From Sarcocystis neurona (taxonomy: Eukaryota > Apicomplexa > Conoidasida > Eucoccidiorida > Sarcocystidae): DNA of 64,000 nt. Each line of letters starts with the position of its first letter. Position 1 is the first letter of the stretch. The position numbers and the translations under genes were made by a program. The stretch lies in assembly GCA_000727475.1 (NCBI GenBank), contig KL647300.1, forward strand, positions 1,296,833 to 1,360,832. The letters run 5' to 3'. Below are positions 1 through 9,726 of the stretch, in pieces. Under the pieces are notes generated by a model. The model was not told where the DNA came from. It searched no databases and saw only the letters and a program-made list of their open reading frames with translations.

Positions 1-818
1 CCGCGCCTTCTGCTGCTCCTCCGTCTCCAGCTGCTGCAGCCGCGTCCCCTCCCTGCGGCTCTTCCATACACACGTCGTCCACGTGCACCTGCACGTTCTC
101 CTGCTGCTGCTGCTGCTCCTGCTGCTGCGACGGGGGGAAGGGAGACTCGCACTTCGCCACCGGCTCTCCGGTCTTCTTCCCCGCCGCTGTCGTAGCTGCT
201 GCTGCAGCTCCTGCGTGTAGCACAGCAGGCTGCTGCCGCTTCAGTCGCCCGTGGAGAAGCTCTTGCTTCTTCTGCTTCTGCCGCAGCCAGACCTGCAGCT
301 GCTGCTGCAGCGGCAGCAGCAAGTGCTGCTGCACCAGCTGCTGCAGGCGCAGGGCAGCGGCTGCTTCAGCAGTCGCCGCGGAAGACGCAGCAGACGCGTC
401 GTCGCTGTGTAGCAGCGCCGGCGCTCGCAGTGAAAGCAACACACTTCCCCCGGGACCTGCTGCGGCAGCAGCAGCAGCAGCAAAGGGAAGTGAGAAACCG
501 CATGCAGGAGGAGCAGCAGCAGAAGTGCCGAAGAGAAAGGCAGCACCAGCAGCTGAGTTCTGGGCCTGCAGCCACATCTGGTGCTGCTTCTGCAGAAAGA
601 GACGCTTCTCTGGAGTACTCCTCAGAGCCAGTTGCTGCTGCTGTTGCAGTGTGACGGCTTCCTGCTGCTGCTGCAGGTAGGCCACCACCTGCTGCTCGTG
701 TTGCTGCTGCAGCAAATCGGCCAGCAGCGCGCCGGCAGCAGCAGGAGAAATATCCACGAACGAAAATGGCAGAGCAGGAGGACGACACGGCAGAGACTCT
801 CTCTCGCTGTTGCAGCAC
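1..818 (-). CDS. Q/L/A-rich coiled-coil protein, exon running off left edge
   Basis: One minus-strand frame stays open from about 818 to the window edge, with no stop and no usable ATG at its upstream end, so it is an internal exon. It alternates poly-Gln, poly-Ala and helical stretches such as LFLQKQHQMWLQAQN (near 560-600) and VWLRQKQKKQELLHGRLK (near 240-290), followed by acidic sequence with VQVHVDDVCMEEPQ near 60-90. The mixed charged and aromatic residues between CAG runs argue for real coding. A candidate acceptor (GTGTGCAG on the minus strand) lies at 819-820; upstream of it the same strand turns CTG-rich and the frame loses protein character. Function is unknown; low-complexity proteins of this kind are typical of Eimeria. 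The 3' part lies outside the window. Confidence 0.6.
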
Positions 819-1240
819 CTGCACACGAGCCGCAGCAAACGCAGCACCAACCAACATCCAGTCGCAGAGCACCACGCAGCAGTGGCAGCAGGACCCCGCA
901 GCAGCAGCACAGGCGGCTGCAAGGAGAGACGCAACGACAGCACCGGCAGCAACAGCCGCGGCAGAGACGACAAAAGAGACAGGAGCAGCAACAGCAGGAA
1001 GCCTGCGACAGCGGCACAGCAGCAAGAGCGCGAACCACAGACATGGCAGCGGCAACAGCAGAAGTGGCAGCGGCAGCTGCAGCAGCAGGAGAGACAGCGA
1101 CAGCAGCACCAGCAACAGCAGCACCAGCAACGGCAGGAAGAGCAGTTACAGCAGCAGCAACAGCAGCAATGCGAGCGGGAGCAACAGGGGCAGTGGCTGA
1201 GAGTCGCAGCAGCAGAGTGAGGAAAAGAGAAGAATTTCGC
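819..1240. repeat. CAG-rich (plus strand) / CTG-rich (minus strand) tract
   Basis: Imperfect CAG/GCA runs. All plus-strand frames give Q-, A- or S-rich translations and the minus strand gives L- and C-rich ones. It lies directly upstream of the minus-strand exon at 1-818 and ends in pyrimidine-rich acceptor-like sequence on that strand (a second one near 920), so I read it as intron of that gene. It could instead be an exon of a plus-strand gene. Confidence 0.4.
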
Positions 1241-1429
1241 AGCAGCACCGGAGACGCGAGAAGAGACGTCTGCAGTGCAGGAGCGCTGCCACTCGCTGCT
1301 TTCCTTTTTCTTCTGCATGCACGCTGCAGACGCTCCCGAGCATCACCGCTGCGTCGCATGCAGCTGCTGCGTCCTCCTCTCCCGCGAAAGAAGTTCCCCC
1401 CACCTGCAGCACCTCACCACCTCTTTAAA

Positions 1430-3390
1430 TGAACTCTTTTCCGGGCTCTATGACTTGCCCCTCCACACAGCCATCCTCTCCTGTCTGTATACCTGTATAT
1501 ACACGGGTATATAAGTAAATGGTACGTGCGCCCCGATGTGTGTACATATATGTATACCTACGCCCGCACTTGCTCGCAGCAAATCCCCTTTACAAACACG
1601 TGCATGCGTGTGTACGTGTCTATACACCTCCGTAGAACCCCACATCCATCAATATCATACACTCACACATATATATGTACGTGCATATACGTGTAAATAT
1701 GGATGTATATACACGGCCCCAAGTACGCGTCTATCCCACACATACATATATGTGTCTACTCCGCAACGTATGCATGCACAAATACACATATGCGGTCGTA
1801 TACAAGTACACGCATCCACACAAGCACTACACACTTACGTCATGCAAATACATATATATACACGTATTTAGGTACATTTATATACATGGACAGATACTGG
1901 TAGAAGTGGAGACGGCAGCCAAGGGAGACGCGTTTACAGAGACGGGCACTTCCTGCGTCTGCGGGCTGGAGACGGAGACGGCAACCGGACGAGAGACGCC
2001 CGCGCCACCGGCCGCGCGCATGCAGCTGCAGCGCAGAGGCTGCGGGCAGCAGCAAAACACGACGCACACGAAGACGTCCGCGGCAAACGATGCAACCCAC
2101 ACGAAGGCAGGCAGACCGGAAGACTCTCCACGCGCGCGCCCCTCTGTACAGACACCCCCACATACTTCCCTGCATGCATGCATGCACATACATATACATA
2201 CACACGTATATGCATACATATATACATATATATATACATATATACATATGTAAATGTATACACATATATACGGATATATACACATATATACATACATATA
2301 CATACATATACATACATATTCATACATATACATACATATACATACATATACATACATACACATACATACATACACACATATATACATATATATATACATA
2401 TGTGCATACTTGAAATATCAGTGGAATTCTGCCGGTGCATGCATGTATGCGTGGGCATATAGGAAGTTACGAAGGTTCACACACACACACACACACACAT
2501 TTCTGGAGGCATGCATACACATATATATGAATATGTATACGTAGACTTCTGCATGCATGCGTGCGAATGGACGCAAACATTTACACACACTTCTCTTCAT
2601 GCATGCATGCACATGCAGAAATTCACATGGACTTCTGCGTGCATGCACATTTATATATATACACGCATGAAGGTTTACACGTCCGCGTGCGGCGACCACC
2701 CCTGCCGCAGCAAGGGAAATACTCTGCGTCTGCCACCACGAACACTCCCCTACATCCATACACTCACACAAACACATGTACGCACATGTATATACACATA
2801 TGTGTAGGGACATATATATATATACATATCTATTTATATATATATAGGGGTGCGAATCCCAGCATGTCTATACGGACTGTGGATACGTTGACGCTTACAC
2901 AGAGACACACACACCTATATACAAATTCTATCGAATAGACGCATATACACGAACACCCCTACACAGATACACATGTACGCACATATATATATATATGTAT
3001 GTCATAAGCTTTGCTGAGATACATATGCAGACGCATATCTACAGACATTCCTGCACAGATACGGGTGTCCATATACATACAGATCTACACATGCAAGCTT
3101 GACTGAGACACAGATGCAGACGCAAGTAGACAGCCTTCAGTACATAAATATACATGCACATAATATATATGTATGCATGCACACGCTTTTCTGAGATAGG
3201 GACGCAGACCCCTACAGACAAGAATGGGTCCCCTCCTCCCCTGTAGAGATGGATATGGCGAGAGATACTCACCACCAGGTTTGCCGTCACACAGAGAGGT
3301 GTCTACCGGCGATACACATATACGTGGGTATCCAGGCATATACATGGATGGGCACATATACATGCATAGCCACAAGTATGTGTATGTATA
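1430..3390. repeat. TATACA/TACA/AC microsatellite field
   Basis: Nearly continuous short-period repeats: TATACA and TACATA variants at 1,480-1,890 and 2,160-2,420, a 10-bp unit (CATACATATA) repeated about seven times at about 2,290-2,360, (AC)n at about 2,479-2,500, and further ATATAC blocks to 3,390. Frames full of Tyr/Ile/His/Thr here are translations of the repeat and are not genes. One GC-rich island interrupts it. Confidence 0.85.
1900..2160. other. GC-rich island, candidate exon in microsatellite DNA
   Basis: About 260 bp of GC-rich, non-repetitive sequence with CAG triplets sits between TATACA blocks. It is open on both strands. On the minus strand it is preceded by an acceptor-like TGTCTGTACAG at about 2,150 and followed by donor-like CTCTGTAAAC near 1,940. 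On the plus strand the frame contains LVEVETAAKGDAF and GRETPAPPAARMQLQRRGC. Strand and function are unresolved. Confidence 0.35.
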
Positions 3391-3534
3391 GACGTGCAGC
3401 TGGGCAGGTTGGAAGTACGGGAGCAGCAGCAAGCGCTTCCCCGGAGGCTACGCAGGACGACAGATGGAGAGGAAGCCGCAGAGGGAAGGGCAGCGAAAGG
3501 GACAGGCGGGGGAAGGACCCGGCCAGGAAGCGGC

Positions 3535-4969
3535 TTACGCGTTGAGGAGGACGCAGCTGGTCTTCTGCTGCTGCTGCTGGGGTGGCAGGCAGCCGAAGAC
3601 GACGACGCTGAGGCAGTTGTAGCGGCCACAAATCAGCACCTGGTCCACGAGCGGCAGGTCTTCTCTTCCGACGGAGGTGTTGCTGCTCCTGCCAGTTCGC
3701 TGCTGTTGCTGCTCTCTGCCGTGCTGTTGCTGCTGCTGAGCCAGCACCAGGAGCTCCCACCCGGCGCCTGCTTCTCTGTGCTGCTGCAGCAGCTGCTGCA
3801 TCTCCTGCAGCAGCGTCGCTGCTCGGCTTTCCTGCTTCCCCTCCACGCTGCTGCGGCCGCTGCCCTGGGCGCCAGCAACCACGCCGTTGCTGCTGCAGGC
3901 GTCCGCGCCGCTGTTGGTGTTGCTGCTGCTGCCGTGGAGCAGTGTGCTGATGGGCAGCAACTGCCTGTAGACCGCGCATGCGTCGACGGAGCAGCCGGCT
4001 TCCCCACGCAGACTCCTGGGCACCATGTGGACGTACACCCGAAGCGGAGCAGCAGCAGCGAGGGGCGCCGGGTCTGACCGGCCTTGAAACTCAAGCAGCG
4101 GATGCAGCCGCTCTCCCCCCGCCAGCAGCAGCACCTGCTGCACGTATGCTCCTGTCCCGCAGAAGTCCACGACATTCACTCGGAACGGGCACTCACTGCT
4201 GCTGCCGCTCCTTCCGCCGCTGCTGTCAACCGCGCCCGAAGCAAAGGACGAAGAGCTGGTGCTGCTGCCGCGCTGCTGCCCTGCTGCAGCACAGACCTGT
4301 GGCTCCGTTTCCTCATGTTCGATATGTTGCATGCACAAAACCACCGGCGGTCCCTGCTGCTGCTGCATGTGCTGCTGCTGCTGCTGATTAAGCAGGTCGA
4401 CTAGGGCAAGCGCAGGATGAGCTCGCGGTCGGGGCGGCTCGCCAGGAGGCGGGGGACTCGGTGTACCTACACCCGACAGCATCATTTTTGGCAACGCAGG
4501 ACCACCCGCGTGGTATCTTCCCTGGCTTGTGTACATGCTGCTCGAGATACCAGGAGCCGCTCCTGTCGCTCCTGCTGCTGCTCCGGCTGCTCCTGCTCCG
4601 CCTCCTGTGGAGTGCGCATTGCTGCTGTGTCCTGCTGCTGCAGAGCCGTACAGCAGCACGTGCTGCTGCGGCTGCCGCTGCTGCTGCTGAGGGCCCGCAT
4701 GTCCCTGCTGCTGCAGCAGCTGCTGCATGTGGTACGGCGCGGAAGACGCCATGTCGGTGGAGCCCGCGAACGAGACGATGCCGCGGCGGCGACCCCACAG
4801 CAGCACCAAGCGAAGCAGCAATGACACAAGAAGCCCACGCAGATGCCGCGGGTGCTGAAAAACAGCCAGCAGCCGTGTCGCCGTCGTATGGGGGCTCCAG
4901 AACTTCAGCGGGCGGTGAGAGACTTGCTGCCGTTGCTGCTGCAGCACGTACAAACGCTCAAGCAGGACC
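3535..4969 (-). CDS. Hypothetical Q/A/S/G-rich protein, 3' exon
   Basis: A minus-strand frame is open from a candidate acceptor (CTTCCCCAG) at 4,970-4,971 to TAA at 3,535-3,537; an ATG at 4,750-4,752 is a possible internal or alternative start. Low-complexity Q, A, S and G tracts surround three non-repetitive blocks: about 60 residues around NVVDFCGTGAYVQQVLLLAG, a segment around LRVYVHMVPRSLRG, and a C-terminal block around VDQVLICGRYNCLSVVVFGC. These look like strands of one folded domain split by Gln/Ser insertions, as is common in Eimeria. I do not recognise the family. The part upstream of 4,750 (basic, Leu-rich) is less certain because the opposite strand is also open there, with an ATG at 4,821 and a donor-like GTGAGA at 4,915. 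Confidence 0.6.
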
Positions 4970-5151
4970 CTGGGGAAGATGCCACGGCGTCATCTTCTCT
5001 GCTGTCCCGCGTCCAAGAGCAGAACGAGTCGCACGTCCACCATTAGCCGACGCAACACACTCCCCCCGTGCAGCAGCAGCAGCGACGATGTGGAGAAGCG
5101 TCGGCTACTGAGCAGAAGGAAACACTACTATTGCTGCTAGTCCAGCCGGGG

Positions 5152-5303
5152 TCAGCCGTCCTGCAGCAGCCGCTTCTCCCTGTTGCCCTTTTTTACGAGT
5201 ATGGCTAGGTACTCGTCGTGTTCTGGGGCAGCTAGTTCTACGCGCTGCGCGGCAGCGGTCGGCGGTCGCTCCTGCGGCTTGCCGCTGCTTCTTCTTCACA
5301 GTG
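5152..5303 (-). CDS. Short charged exon, probably 5' part of the 3.5-5.0 kb gene
   Basis: Minus-strand frame following a pyrimidine-rich acceptor (CTTTCCTCTTCACTGTGAAG). It encodes KPQERPPTAAAQRVELAAPE and then HDEYLAILVKKGNREKRLLQ before TGA at 5,152-5,154. Its charge and hydrophobic pattern differ from the CAG-run translations nearby. Another pyrimidine-rich acceptor (GTTTCCTTCTGCTCAG) lies about 30 nt further on, so the TGA may fall in an intron and the exon join on to the downstream gene. No homology recognised. Confidence 0.45.
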
Positions 5304-5866
5304 AAGAGGAAAGACTGCTGCTGCTCTCCTCCGAGTGACGCCGCGGCCGCTCGTTCTTCTTTGCTGCCGCTGCTGCGACTTTATGAGAGAGATGCGTCTG
5401 GCAGGGCAACGAACGGGTGTCGCCGCTGCTGCTGCGGCAGTGCTGCAGTGCTCTTCTTCGCGCATGCAGGAGGAAGTGATGCCCCGGCGCAAAAAAACTG
5501 GACGCCGCAGCAGCAGCAGGAGCAGCAGCAGCAGCCGCCCCTGGCTGCAGTGGCAAAGTGGCAGCGGCCGGAGGGTCGCCTCCGGCGCAGCACGGCGCGC
5601 GGGACACGGGAAGAGGAGGACAGCAGCAGACACACCGACGAGGAAAAGTGAAAAGAGGCAGATAGAGGCGTTTCAGCAGGAAGTGCAGAAGCGGCAGCAA
5701 CGGGGAGATGGGGAAAGACAGAAGGATGTGTGGTGAGGAACCGGACAAACAAGAAGATAGGAGGCGGCAAATACGTACAGGAGAGCTGCTGCTGCGCGGG
5801 AACGGCATTTTCTGTCCGTATAGCACATAGGCGGGGCGGGGGCGGCACGAGCGCCCGACGCGTTCG
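5304..5866. other. CAG/CTG-interspersed stretch, no firm gene
   Basis: Mixed CAG and CTG runs with open frames on both strands. Nothing separates coding from shadow frames here; it may hold introns of the flanking genes. Confidence 0.4.
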
Positions 5867-6760
5867 TTGTTTGTACTGCGCGACGGGCAGCGCAGCACCA
5901 GCAGCGGAAAGTGTGGAGAGGGAGAAGAAGAAGCAGCAGCGATACAAGCAATTTTACGAGAGATGTCGTCACAACAGCAGCACCCCACAAACGTTCTCTC
6001 GAAAGAGAAAACGTCTCAGCTGTTGCTCGGTAGGTTTGTCACCAGCCCTTTCCTCCCCGGCCCAGCAGAAGCGCAGCGCGACTCTCCGACGCAGGCAGAA
6101 AGCAACTGCAGCAAGCCGCAGCAGCAGGAACCAGACCGCCTCGGTCCTCCGCCTACTAGAGGAGAGCATGTCTCATGCAGCAAGCCTGTTGTGTTGTTCC
6201 CATCAAGCAGCGGCAGCAGCAACATCTGCAATTATCACGGAACAGGAGAGACTTGCCAGGAGCATGTAGGAGGGGCAGCAGTAGGAGCGGCAGCAGCAGC
6301 AGCGGCAGCAGCACTAGCAGCAGCAGCACCGGCAGCAGCACTAGCAGCAGCAGCACCAGCAGCAGCACCAGCAGCAGCACCAGCAGCAGCACTAGCAGCA
6401 GCAGCACCAGCAGCAGCAGCGGCAACGCCAGCAGCGCCGGCAGCAGGCACACTAGCAGCAGCATCGCAGCAGGAGCAGCAGCAGCAGACAGGACGAGCAG
6501 CAGCAACCCTGAACAGCAGGTGGTCTGAAGCAGCGCAGCGGCAACACAACAGCAGTGCAGGCAGCGCAGCAGCAGTAACGCGGGAGCAGCAGAGCAGCAG
6601 CAGGAGAGCATGTGTTGCAGAAGAAAGTGGAGCAGTGTCCACGATACGCACCAACTCAGACGAGATATATCATCCCGCGCACTTTTTTGCGGCCGTCGCA
6701 GGTGTATTTTTCCTCTCGTTGAACAGAAGGCGACGACGCAGTTGGCGTCCCGTCGACTAA
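5867..6760 (+). CDS. Candidate poly-Ala protein exon
   Basis: A plus-strand frame of about 297 codons. Its first 100 residues are mixed and plausible (for example SSQQQHPTNVLSKEKTSQLL, then a Pro/Glu/Asp-rich segment), followed by a long poly-Ala tract with Pro interruptions (about 6,270-6,450), then a Gln/Ser-rich part. The CAG bias places the coding strand on plus if the exon rule seen elsewhere in this window holds. The minus strand is also open for 436 codons but reads as poly-Leu/Cys, typical of an antisense shadow. Boundaries are not known and a donor-like GGTAGGTTTG occurs near 6,030. Confidence 0.35.
   Translation: MFVLRDGQRSTSSGKCGEGEEEAAAIQAILREMSSQQQHPTNVLSKEKTSQLLLGRFVTSPFLPGPAEAQRDSPTQAESNCSKPQQQEPDRLGPPPTRGEHVSCSKPVVLFPSSSGSSNICNYHGTGETCQEHVGGAAVGAAAAAAAAALAAAAPAAALAAAAPAAAPAAAPAAALAAAAPAAAAATPAAPAAGTLAAASQQEQQQQTGRAAATLNSRWSEAAQRQHNSSAGSAAAVTREQQSSSRRACVAEESGAVSTIRTNSDEIYHPAHFFAAVAGVFFLSLNRRRRRSWRPVD
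6270..6450 (+). repeat. GCA/CAG tract encoding poly-Ala with Leu/Pro spacers
   Basis: A run of imperfect GCAGCA/CTAGCA/CCAGCA triplets. In the frame starting at 5,867 it gives Ala blocks broken by single Leu or Pro at fairly regular spacing; in the other frames it gives Ser/Thr or Gln/His. Confidence 0.8.
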
Positions 6761-6830
6761 CGCCGGAACTGCAGCAGCAGTACAGCAGCGGGCGCATCAA
6801 CGGCGCCCAGGGCGCCAGCAGCAGCAGCAG

Positions 6831-7595
6831 GTGATGATGATTCATTTCTGCCCTCTCTCTCTCTCGAGTTGTATTCGGGGGCACGTTTACTTCGCGTCGG
6901 CTCCTCTGTACAGGAGGAATATCTCCCTCTGTTGCTGGCGCTCTCCTTGCGTCCAGTGCCCGGAGGGGGAGCAAAACCCAGCCGACTTTCCTCTTCGACA
7001 GAACAGCAGCGCAGCCCAAGCAAGTAGTCGTCACACCGCTCGACCGCAGACAAGTCACACACCACCAGCAGCAGCAGTCCATCACCGGCGCAGCTGCGGC
7101 AGCAGCAGCATGCCAACCACGCCGCAGAGAAGCAGCAGCATCCCATCCACGCAGCAGAGAAGCAGCAGCAAGAACTCCTACGAGTTTATGCGTCGCAGCA
7201 GCAACAGCCGCAGCCCTCTCCCACCAACACACGAACGGCAGCCCCGCTACGAACAGGACAAGACGGGACAGCAGCAGCAGCGACAGGCGGGGCGGCAGTC
7301 GCGCGTAGGAGGAGAGCGACAGCAGCCGATATCGCCGCGTGGGGGGAACCAGCAGGAGGCTGCACACGTAGAGACGGCGTCTGTCCCTGGAGATAAAACG
7401 AGAGACGATCCCCCGTGCGCTTGCGGAGCGCAGCACCGGCATTTCTTTCTGCTGAACAAAGAACAACTATCCGGGCGTCCCAACGCGTTGCAGCGGCCTC
7501 CAGCTGCCTTCACGCTGCCGCTGCGACCTGCGGAGTTGCTTTCGCCGCGCCGGACGTCCCTGCTGCGCCATCCTGTGCTGCAGCTCCGCTGCTGA
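6831..7595 (+). CDS. Candidate Q/S/R-rich exon
   Basis: A plus-strand frame of 254 codons beginning at GTG, so the start is not real. The stretch from about 7,160 to 7,540 ([60 protein letters not shown]) has mixed composition and looks coding. It lies just upstream of the LDQQ minisatellite exon, which is in another frame, so an intron between about 7,540 and 7,600 is needed if the two belong together. Function unknown. Confidence 0.35.
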   Translation: MMMIHFCPLSLSSCIRGHVYFASAPLYRRNISLCCWRSPCVQCPEGEQNPADFPLRQNSSAAQASSRHTARPQTSHTPPAAAVHHRRSCGSSSMPTTPQRSSSIPSTQQRSSSKNSYEFMRRSSNSRSPLPPTHERQPRYEQDKTGQQQQRQAGRQSRVGGERQQPISPRGGNQQEAAHVETASVPGDKTRDDPPCACGAQHRHFFLLNKEQLSGRPNALQRPPAAFTLPLRPAELLSPRRTSLLRHPVLQLRC

Positions 7596-7935
7596 CGGGC
7601 AGCAGCCGCTCGACCAGCAGCCACTCGACCAGCAGGCGCTCGACCAGCAGCCACTCGACCAGCAGCCACTCGACCAGCAGCCGCTCGACCAGCAGGCGCT
7701 CGACCAGCAGCCACTCGACCAGCAGGCGCTCGACCAGCAGCCACTCGACCAGCAGGCGCTCGACCAGCAGCCACTCGACCAGCAGGCGCTCGACCAGCAG
7801 CCACTCGACCAGCAGCCACTCGACCAGCAGGCGCTCGACCAGCAGGCGCTCGACCAGCAGGCGCAGTCGCCCGTCTCTGCTTCTGCTGCTCTGCGTTCTT
7901 CTGCAGCCCCCCGTTCCCCTCCTGCAGCTGCTTAA
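7584..7935 (+). CDS. LDQQ(P/A)-repeat protein, 3' exon
   Basis: Following an acceptor-like CATCCTGTGCTGCAG, the plus frame stays open through a 17-copy pentapeptide array and then [20 protein letters not shown] before TAA at 7,933-7,935. The array reads Leu-Asp-Gln-Gln-Pro or Leu-Asp-Gln-Gln-Ala. Two other plus or minus frames are also open across it because the unit length is a multiple of three, but only this one yields the Gln-rich composition of neighbouring exons and closes promptly at the edge of the microsatellite DNA. Function unknown. Confidence 0.5.
7606..7860 (+). repeat. 17 x 15-bp minisatellite
   Basis: Seventeen head-to-tail copies of NNN-CTCGACCAGCAG with no change in the last 12 bases of any unit. 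Only the first codon varies, as CCG, CCA or GCG, in the order P P A P P P A P A P A P A P P A A. The alternation in the middle suggests duplication of a 30-bp pair. Confidence 0.95.
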
Positions 7936-7959
7936 ACACGCCCATGCAGTCTTCTTCCA

Positions 7960-8750
7960 CGCACCCTTTACATATCCATACGTACACAAGTACACATATA
8001 TATACACACATATATATACGTACATATGCACGCAGGCACATATCTGTATGTATATATTGCGTGTACATGTGTGTGTGTGTAGATCCGCCCATACTAGAAG
8101 AGACGCACACACACAGCGCGGCTCGAGGCGGTAAAGCGTCGTCCCCCTATTCTTCTGCTCCATCCATCCCGGTAATATACACATATCTATTCCTCTGTAT
8201 ATACTTGTATATAGAGGTGTTCATGTGGATAGAGAAATGCTTGAACTTGTCTTCACTTACGTATGTGTAGTGCCCTGTGGTCCTATGCAGAGCTTCTTTA
8301 CATGCCTGCCTCGGTACATACATATGTACATACACAGATATAGGAGGTCTGAGTGTGTGTGTATATATCTGTGTACAAGTATATACATGTACATGTTTAT
8401 CACCGTATATTTGAGTGTATATATAAACATGTATATTTGTATGTACATATATATTCGTGTGCATATATATACATATATCAGAATATGTTTGAGTGTATAT
8501 GGTAGTATACACGCATATATTTGTATGTACATATATGTTTGTATATATTCATACATATCATTATATGTTAGAACATGTACACGCACATAAGCGCATATCT
8601 GTATGTACACATATACATATATATGTTTTAGTATATATATGTATATACATGTATATTTGTATGTGCACTAATGCATCTATATATACTTTTGAATATATAT
8701 ATATATGTATGGGTTGCTGTGTTAGTATATATATAGCTATACATGCACGC
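7960..8750. repeat. ATAC/GTAT microsatellite field
   Basis: ATACACATATATACG-type and GTATATATGT-type repeats for about 800 bp. Orientation switches from mostly C/A-rich to mostly G/T-rich on the plus strand at about 8,040-8,100, giving the block an inverted character. No supported gene. Confidence 0.8.
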
Positions 8751-9483
8751 CTCTCCCAGGGTGCCTGTGTGAGTCTGTGTAGGTGTGCACATATGTGCGG
8801 ACAGGGGCACAGGTGGGGCGGGGCACTGCATGTATTGGCCGCGTTTGCTGTCTCTTGGTTGCTGCGGCTCCAGCGATGGTCGGCTGCGCTTTTGTTGTTG
8901 AGCTTTGCTGCTTCTGCTGTGGGGTTTCCCCTGCCGCGGTGTTCGTACACCCCGTTTCCCTTTTTCCGGTCGAACTGCTGTTTTTCTTTATGCGCCCTTT
9001 TACTGCTGCTGCTGCTTCTGGCTTCTTGCCTCCTGCTGCTGCCTCTGGCCCGCTCCCTGCTACTGCTGCTGCTGCCGTCTCACTTCCTCGATGTACACAC
9101 GCAGCTCCTTCGCGCTCGCATGACAAGAAGCAGACGCTTGGAGCGCCGCTGCCGTCCTGCTGCTCCCCCTCCCTTGTCTCGTGCGTAGCTGCTGCGGCTG
9201 CGGCTGCTGCTCCTGCGGCTTCGGCTGCTGCTCCTGCGGCTGCTGCGCCTAGGGTTGCTGCTCCTGGTGGTGCGGCTGCTGCTGCTGCCTTCTCGTCCCA
9301 CGCGTAGCTGCTGCGCGCGCGTCCGTCCCCGTGAGCGGAGCTGCTGCAGCTGCCGCATGCGTGTGCCGCAGCCGCAGCAGCCGAGCGTGTAAATACGAAG
9401 GAGGGCCTGCTAGAAATTAGCTGCCCTCCTCTAACAGCTCCCCGCGAGACCGCCAGCACAGCGAGCGGTTCGTCGTCGTCCTG
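8737..9483 (-). CDS. Candidate A/Q-rich exon, 3' part of the 8.7-12.9 kb gene
   Basis: After a strong acceptor (GCAGCTTTTGCAG) at 9,484-9,485 the minus strand opens with QDDDEPLAVLAVSRGAVRGG and continues through poly-Ala blocks and a basic/Gln-rich end (GRIKKNSSSTGKRETG, near 8,960). The last 25 or so codons are microsatellite. A competing frame across 8,990-9,290 reads PQEQQPKPQEQQ and SAKELRVYIEEVRRQQQQ but carries TAG at 9,249-9,251 and 9,060-9,062 and TAA at 9,000-9,002. Which frame is translated is unresolved. Confidence 0.35.
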   Translation of the reverse strand, partial: QDDDEPLAVLAVSRGAVRGGQLISSRPSFVFTRSAAAAAAHACGSCSSSAHGDGRARSSYAWDEKAAAAAAPPGAATLGAAAAGAAAEAAGAAAAAAAATHETREGEQQDGSGAPSVCFLSCEREGAACVHRGSETAAAAVAGSGPEAAAGGKKPEAAAAVKGRIKKNSSSTGKRETGCTNTAAGETPQQKQQSSTTKAQPTIAGAAATKRQQTRPIHAVPRPTCAPVRTYVHTYTDSHRHPGRGVHV

Positions 9484-9640
9484 CTGCAAAAGCTGCGGAG
9501 CCAGCAGTACCAGTAGCAGCACTGCAGCCACCAGCAGCAGCAACGCAGCCAGCACCAGCAGCAATGAAGCCAGAAGCAGCAGCAATGCAGCCAGCAGGAA
9601 CAGCACAAGAGAGCCCAGTCGCAGCAACAGGAGGCGCGAC
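9484..9640 (-). other. CTG-rich probable intron (minus strand)
   Basis: On the minus strand this is a run of CTG/GTG triplets ending in GCTCCGCAGCTTTTGCAG, a good acceptor. On the plus strand it reads as CAG/ACCAG repeats. It fits the pattern in which CAG marks the sense strand of exons and CTG that of introns. Confidence 0.4.
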
Positions 9641-9726
9641 AGCACGCCGCAAGCGGCCATTTATTCTCCCGCCTCCGTCCGCTCCAACGGACGGCGCTGT
9701 CCCTGTCTTGAACATTTCGTTATCTT

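Noticed and set aside
1448..2544. Many ORFs rich in Tyr, Ile, His and Thr
   Set aside because: They are direct translations of TATACA/TACATA microsatellites, which lack stops in most frames.
2840..2880. GGGGTGCGAATCCC, resembling a tRNA T-arm
   Set aside because: No matching acceptor, D-arm or anticodon stem lies around it; the flanks are TA repeats.
6156..7466. 436-codon minus-strand ORF, mostly poly-Leu/Cys/Ala
   Set aside because: Its composition is what any CAG tract gives on the complementary strand; plus-strand frames here carry the mixed charged residues.
7247..8184. Minus-strand ORFs with [10 protein letters not shown] or [10 protein letters not shown] repeats
   Set aside because: They are the other frames of the 15-bp minisatellite; the plus LDQQ frame matches local coding style and closes at the repeat edge.
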